Source: Candidatus Aminicenantota bacterium
GTDB taxonomy: Bacteria; Acidobacteriota; Aminicenantia; UBA2199
Reading direction: 5' to 3'
NCBI GenBank assembly: GCA_026393835.1
Contig: JAPKZK010000085.1
Coordinates: forward strand, 79,886 to 143,885
DNA: 64,000 nt
Part shown: positions 59,694-64,000 of the stretch, piece by piece
Position numbering within the stretch: the stretch's first letter is position 1
Layout of the letters: each line of letters opens with the position of its first letter
The notes under the pieces: generated by a model
Database searches by the model: none
What the model was told of the DNA's origin: nothing
What the model saw: the letters and a program-made list of their open reading frames with translations, nothing else
Made by a program: the position numbers and the translations under genes

Positions 59694-62600
59694 ATGGCAA
59701 ATAAAAAAACGCTGGATCAATTGTCGGTGGCGGCCAGTCAAAGAGTCAAAGAGAGAGAGTACTGGTTGCACAAGCTGTCGGGTTTCCCGCAGAAAAGCCG
59801 GTTTCCATTGGATTATAATAAGAAAAGCGCCGCCCAATACCGGTTAGATGCCGTCTCTTTTGAATTGTCTCCCCAACTCTCGACAGCATTGATCAAACTA
59901 AGCGCCGGTTCGGATGTCCGGCTTCATATTCTCCTGGTCGCAGGCATAAGTGCACTTCTGCATCGGTATTTAGGGGCCTATGACTTTCGTGAAAGCGATA
60001 CAGACCCGGACACCGGTGGGCAGAGCGATATCGTGGTAGGGTGCCCTATTTTAAGAGCGGATGAGGAAGCCGATTTTATCAATACGCTCCTGGCGCTGCG
60101 AACCCAGGTGCTGTCCCATATGACATTCAAGGACCTGCTGTTGGAAGTCCGGCAAACAGTAGCGGGCGCCCTTGAAAATTGCAACTACCCGGTGGAGATC
60201 CTGGCGGAACAGTTAAATATGCCTTTTTCGCCGGGGCATGAGTTCCCGTTGTTCGACATCGCTGTGCTGGTGGAAAATATCCATGATAAAAAACTCCTCG
60301 AAGACGTTCCCCTGGATATGATTTTCTCGTTCAAGAGGGAGGATTTATCTCTCGGGGGCTGCGTGGAATACAATCCCTCACTGTATGACGGCGCTTCGGT
60401 CGAACGAATTGCACTTCATCTCCAGCGCCTGCTGGATAATGTTTCCGCCAACCCGGCAGAAAGTATTTTCGCGATCGAACTCATGTCGCCGGAGGAGAAA
60501 GAACAATTACTCATTACGTTCAACGATACCAAAACCGATTACCCCGCCGATAAGACCATCCATGAGTTATTTGCAGAACAGGTAGAAAGGACGCCGGACC
60601 GCATTGCACTTTTTGTCGGAGGTGTCCGGCGTGTCAGACCTGTCGGACCCGTCAGCCTGTCCTACAAAGAATTGGGCAAACAATCCGACCGGTTGGCCTT
60701 TTTGTTAATTGAAAAAGGCGTCCTGGCGGGTGATATTGTGGGCATTTTGATTGAGCGTTCCGTTGAAATGATTATCGGAATATTGGGAATATTGAAAGCC
60801 GGTGGAGTGTATTTGCCCATCGATTCCGTTTACCCGCAAGAACGCATCGATTATATGCTCAAAGACAGCGGCGCCCGGATACTGATAGGAAGAGCGGAAG
60901 AGCAGAAGAGCGGAAGAGCGGAATTTGTGTTTTCTTGTTTTTCCCTCGCTTCCTCGCTTCCTCGCTTCCTCGCTTCCGATTCTTCCAATCTCGCTTACGT
61001 TATCTACACATCCGGATCTACGGGGCAACCCAGGGGGGTTATGGTTTCTCACCGGTCGCTGGTCAATCTTTGTACGTGGCATAACCGGAATTTTGAGGTG
61101 ACAGGGGAGGACCGGGCTTCGCAGTATGCTTCTTTCAGTTTCGATGCATCCGTATGGGAAATTTTCCCCTATTTGATCAAAGGCGTAACTCTGTATATTG
61201 TCGGCGATGAGATCAAGCTGGACATTTCTGAATTGAATTTATATTTTGAGGTTCACTGTATAACCATGGCGTTTTTACCTACCCAGGTGTGTGAGCAGTT
61301 TATGCAGGTATCCAACCGTTCGCTGCGGATTTTGCTTACCGGTGGGGATAAGTTACATATGGTAACACCCCGGTCTTATGCGTTGTATAACAATTACGGG
61401 CCAACGGAGAATACGGTGGTGGCGACTTCCTGTCGTGTGGAGAGTCGGAGTTATAATATTCCCATTGGCCGGCCCATAACCAACAATCGTATTTATATAT
61501 CGCATAAAGATACTTTGGCATTGCAGCCCATGGGAGTTCCCGGCGAATTGTGTATCGGTGGAGACGGTTTGGCGGTCGGTTATTTAAACCGCCCCGAATT
61601 AACCGCGAAAAAGTTTACTAAGTTTAATAGGTCCCATAGGACCGATAGGACCGATATTCTCTACAAAACCGGCGACCTGGCCCGGTGGCTGCCGGACGGG
61701 AATATCGAATTTCTCGGTCGTATTGATCACCAGGTAAAGATCAGGGGTTATCGAATCGAATTGGGGGAGATCGAAAACCGGCTGCGCAGCCACCCAGGGG
61801 TTAAGGATTCGCTGGTGATAACCAGGGAGGTTGAGGGGGGAGAGGAAAAATATCTCTGTGCGTATGTTGTTCCAGCGGCCCCATATACCGTCGCTACCCT
61901 GGAGGTATCCGAATTGAAGGATTATCTGGCTGCGGCATTGCCCGGTTACATGACGCCGGCCTTTTTTATGGCGCTGGAAAAGATACCTTTGAATCCCAAC
62001 GGCAAGATAGACCGCAAAGCGTTACCCGAACCGGTGAGGATAGGGGCAAGTTATATTGCCCCACGTGATGAGATAGAAGAGAAGCTGGCGCAGTTATGGG
62101 CGGAAGTATTGATCCTGGGAAAAAGTACCATCGGGATAGATGATGATTTTTTCGAATTGGGTGGGCATTCCCTAAAAGCCACCACGCTGGTCTACCGCAT
62201 TTACAAAGAATTGCAGGTAAACCTTGAAATAGAAAAAGTTTTTACCCATCCCACCATCCGGGAACTGGCGCAGCAGTTAAAGAAACTGGAAGAACTGGAA
62301 TATGTCGAGATTGAAGCCGTGGAAGAAGAAGAATATTACGTCCTGTCTTATGCCCAGCGTCGGTTGTGGGTGTTGTGCCAGTTCGAGGAAGATTCCACCG
62401 CCTATAACATCCCCGGGGCGGTGACTGTTTCCGGGCCGCTGGAAGTAGTGAACTTTACCCGGGCGCTTCAGGCGCTGGTGGACCGACATGAAAGTTTGCG
62501 TACCGTTTTCATTTCGGTGAATGGTGACCCCCGCCAGAAAGTTCTCCGTCACCTTGAATGTCGGCTGGAACAGGTCGATCTCCGTCCTCTTGACGAAAGA

Positions 62601-64000
62601 GCAAAAGAAGAGAAGGCCCGTGAAATTTACCGGGAACATTCCAACCGGGCCTTTGACCTGGAAAAAGGGCCTTTATCGCGGTTCAAATTGGTTCGGTTGG
62701 CGGAAGAAAAATACCTGATGATTTTCAATATTCACCATATCGTGAGTGACGGCTGGTCCCAGGGAGTTATATACAATGAGGTGACCGGGTTATACAATGC
62801 TTTCCTAAAAAATGAGAAAAACCCTCTTTCACCATTGCTGCTGCAATATAAAGATTATACCCGCTGGCATGAACGTTTGGTTGAGAATGATAGTTTTAGC
62901 GGGCCCCGCAATTATTGGCTGGAGAAATTCAAAGATAAACCCAACGGCATCGAATTGCCCCTGGACCATTCCCGGAAACCCATCCAGACCTTTAACGGCG
63001 GCCGGGTGGCCTTTACCCTGGATAAGGAAAAAACAGCACAGTTGCACCGGCTGGGCCTGGAGCAAGACGCCACGCTTTTCATGGGCCTGCTGACGCTGGT
63101 GAATATATTCTTGTACCGCTATTCAGGGCAAACGGATATTATCCTCGGGTCGCCCATTGCCAACCGCAAACGTCCCGAATTGCATCATATGGTCGGCTTC
63201 CTGGTAAATACCCTGGTCTACCGGACGCGGCTGGACCCGGATAAGTCCTTTCGGCAACTGCTGGCGGAAACCAGGCAGGAAGCCCTCGCCTGTTACCGGT
63301 TCCAGGATTATCCTTTTGATCTTTTGGTGGAGCAATTGGGCCTGGACCGGGACTTGAGCCAATCGCCCCTGTTTAATGTCATGCTGGCCCACAATAATGC
63401 GGAAACCGAAGATACCGGGCTCAAAATGCATGGGGTTACCATTTCAGGATATTCCCACAGCAGCGATTATAATATGAGTAAATTCGACCTCATCTTTTTT
63501 ATGGATGAGATCGCCGGCGAAGTTCTTACCCGGATCGAATACAACAGCGATTTATTTGAACGCAGTTCCATCAAACGTATGGCCGCCAATTTCTTAAGCA
63601 TGGCGGATCATGTGTTGATGGACGTCGATATCCCGGCTTCCCGGTTGAAATACCTTTCGCAAGATGAATATGGAAAAGTGGTGCGGCAATTTAACGATAC
63701 CGACGCCCCCTTTTCCCCGTTGACCTTGCAGGAACTTTTTGAACGCCGGGTGGAAATCTGCCGGGATAAAACCGCCGTGGTCCATGATCGTCGTGGTAAA
63801 ATCGAAACAATCAACTACGTTGATCTGAATAATCGGGCCAATCGACTGGCCCACTACCTGGTAAATAAATACGGGGTGAAACCGAACCACATCATCGCTG
63901 TTTCCCTGGAACGCTCCATCAATATGATCGTTGTGTTGTGGGGTATTATCAAAGCCGGGGCCGCTTACCTGGCGGTTGACCCCACCTATCCCCGCGACCG
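59694..64000 (+). CDS. NRPS3: half C-A-T-C-A..., 3' end outside window
   Basis: Starts at ATG 59694 (CGGAG upstream), 22 bp after the NRPS2 stop, and is open to the right edge (1435 codons seen). The first 260 residues (KEREYWLHKLSG, then QSDIVVGCPILR and NYPVEILAEQL) are only the C-terminal half of a condensation domain; the HHxxxDG half is missing. A5 is about 275-770 (YTSGSTGQPRG near 440, NNYGPTENT, YKTGD, NPNGKID) and T5 has LGGHSLKA near 823. C6 is about 860-1300 with HHIVSDG near 1014, and A6 starts near 1340. The A5 pocket reads D-A-W-T at positions 235/236/239/278, as in phenylalanine-type domains, so a bulky hydrophobic or aromatic substrate is a guess. Loops before A1, A3 and A7 of A5 again hold repeat DNA. 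Confidence 0.92.
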   Translation, partial: MANKKTLDQLSVAASQRVKEREYWLHKLSGFPQKSRFPLDYNKKSAAQYRLDAVSFELSPQLSTALIKLSAGSDVRLHILLVAGISALLHRYLGAYDFRESDTDPDTGGQSDIVVGCPILRADEEADFINTLLALRTQVLSHMTFKDLLLEVRQTVAGALENCNYPVEILAEQLNMPFSPGHEFPLFDIAVLVENIHDKKLLEDVPLDMIFSFKREDLSLGGCVEYNPSLYDGASVERIALHLQRLLDNVSANPAESIFAIELMSPEEKEQLLITFNDTKTDYPADKTIHELFAEQVERTPDRIALFVGGVRRVRPVGPVSLSYKELGKQSDRLAFLLIEKGVLAGDIVGILIERSVEMIIGILGILKAGGVYLPIDSVYPQERIDYMLKDSGARILIGRAEEQKSGRAEFVFSCFSLASSLPRFLASDSSNLAYVIYTSGSTGQPRGVMVSHRSLVNLCTWHNRNFEVTGEDRASQYASFSFDASVWEIFPYLIKGVTLYIVGDEIKLDISELNLYFEVHCITMAFLPTQVCEQFMQVSNRSLRILLTGGDKLHMVTPRSYALYNNYGPTENTVVATSCRVESRSYNIPIGRPITNNRIYISHKDTLALQPMGVPGELCIGGDGLAVGYLNRPELTAKKFTKFNRSHRTDRTDILYKTGDLARWLPDGNIEFLGRIDHQVKIRGYRIELGEIENRLRSHPGVKDSLVITREVEGGEEKYLCAYVVPAAPYTVATLEVSELKDYLAAALPGYMTPAFFMALEKIPLNPNGKIDRKALPEPVRIGASYIAPRDEIEEKLAQLWAEVLILGKSTIGIDDDFFELGGHSLKATTLVYRIYKELQVNLEIEKVFTHPTIRELAQQLKKLEELEYVEIEAVEEEEYYVLSYAQRRLWVLCQFEEDSTAYNIPGAVTVSGPLEVVNFTRALQALVDRHESLRTVFISVNGDPRQKVLRHLECRLEQVDLRPLDERAKEEKAREIYREHSNRAFDLEKGPLSRFKLVRLAEEKYLMIFNIHHIVSDGWSQGVIYNEVTGLYNAFLKNEKNPLSPLLLQYKDYTRWHERLVENDSFSGPRNYWLEKFKDKPNGIELPLDHSRKPIQTFNGGRVAFTLDKEKTAQLHRLGLEQDATLFMGLLTLVNIFLYRYSGQTDIILGSPIANRKRPELHHMVGFLVNTLVYRTRLDPDKSFRQLLAETRQEALACYRFQDYPFDLLVEQLGLDRDLSQSPLFNVMLAHNNAETEDTGLKMHGVTISGYSHSSDYNMSKFDLIFFMDEIAGEVLTRIEYNSDLFERSSIKRMAANFLSMADHVLMDVDIPASRLKYLSQDEYGKVVRQFNDTDAPFSPLTLQELFERRVEICRDKTAVVHDRRGKIETINYVDLNNRANRLAHYLVNKYGVKPNHIIAVSLERSINMIVVLWGIIKAGAAYLAVDPTYPRD
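60616..60660 (+). repeat. TGTCGGACC-type repeat before A1 motif of A5 (NRPS3)
   Basis: GGTGTCCGGCGTGTCAGACC followed by TGTCGGACCCGTC encodes GGVRRVRPVGPV before LSYKEL. Same position and type as 48900-48964. Confidence 0.7.
60887..60980 (+). repeat. GAAGAGCGGAAGAGC and CTCGCTTCCTCG repeats inside A5 (before A3 motif)
   Basis: A run of GGAAGAGC units followed by four TCGCTTCC units encodes EEQKSGRAEF...SLASSLPRFLASDS, about 30 residues before the A3 core. Confidence 0.75.
61618..61660 (+). repeat. CATAGGACCGATAGGACC repeat before A7 motif of A5 (NRPS3)
   Basis: Encodes FNRSHRTDRTDI before LYKTGD, the third example of a TAGGACC-type insert at this loop. Confidence 0.75.

Noticed and set aside
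59640..59694. NRPS2 and NRPS3 as a single frameshifted gene
   Set aside because: NRPS2 ends with a complete C domain followed by a natural tail, and NRPS3 has its own start with a ribosome site. The half C domain would not be completed by joining them.

Overview
The window looks like a chromosomal piece from a Gram-negative, secondary-metabolite-rich bacterium of moderate GC. It carries an outer-membrane barrel, a LolA-like periplasmic protein, an FtsX/LolCDE-type ABC exporter and very large NRPS genes packed with short interspersed repeats. This combination reminds me of Acidobacteriota/Aminicenantes-type genomes, but no rRNA or tRNA is present and that placement is an inference. I saw no CRISPR array, transposase gene or tRNA.

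Layout. (1) 1-2660: the tail of a trans-AT polyketide beta-branching cassette (HMG-ACP synthase, ECH1, ECH2), cut by the left edge. (2) 2697-8086: an operon with its own promoter encoding a LolA-like lipoprotein carrier, two FtsX permeases, a LolD/MacB-type ATPase and a barrel protein. (3) 8100-10450: decayed accessory DNA with an AAA-ATPase_like pseudogene, a frameshifted HEPN/MNT toxin-antitoxin pair and a 42-bp minisatellite. (4) 10505-15234: an overlapping AAA-ATPase/TPR gene pair, then an RsmF-like rRNA methyltransferase. (5) 15345-19957: an iron-sulfur protein, then a magnesium locus with a consensus promoter, an M-box riboswitch, a 43-codon leader ORF, an Nramp-related transporter, a one-helix protein and a soluble PRC/MgtE-N/CBS protein. 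(6) 19956-24772: a DUF3943 protein, an AlgI/AlgJ-like acetylation pair and a PilZ protein. (7) 25015-29131: a serine hydrolase fused to a cyclic-peptide-type ABC exporter, with two single-domain AraC regulators. (8) 29500-39742: a type III-like restriction-modification island (AAA/nuclease protein, Res, a TumE-like toxin-antitoxin pair, Mod) with duplicated flanking repeats and a Mod remnant. (9) 40003-43774: a 21-bp minisatellite, an XRE regulator, a dehydrogenase/LsrF-like aldolase/Cys-rich protein operon and a third AraC regulator. (10) 44304-64000: a three-gene NRPS assembly line that runs off the right edge.

The most striking observations are in the NRPS. The third adenylation domain is broken between core motifs A1 and A2: the first part ends NRPS1, the rest begins NRPS2, and a complete DUF3326 gene lies between them with a 4-bp ATGA overlap to NRPS1. 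Short interspersed repeats of several unrelated families sit in frame at the same few surface loops of successive adenylation and condensation domains, and similar repeats supply termini of other proteins in the window. A further locus worth attention is the M-box-controlled Nramp-like operon, which looks like a multi-subunit Mg2+ uptake system. The exporter fusion at 25015-28149 is the best local candidate for secreting the NRPS product.

Protein functions come from reading sequence motifs and comparing them with remembered families. No database search was run.
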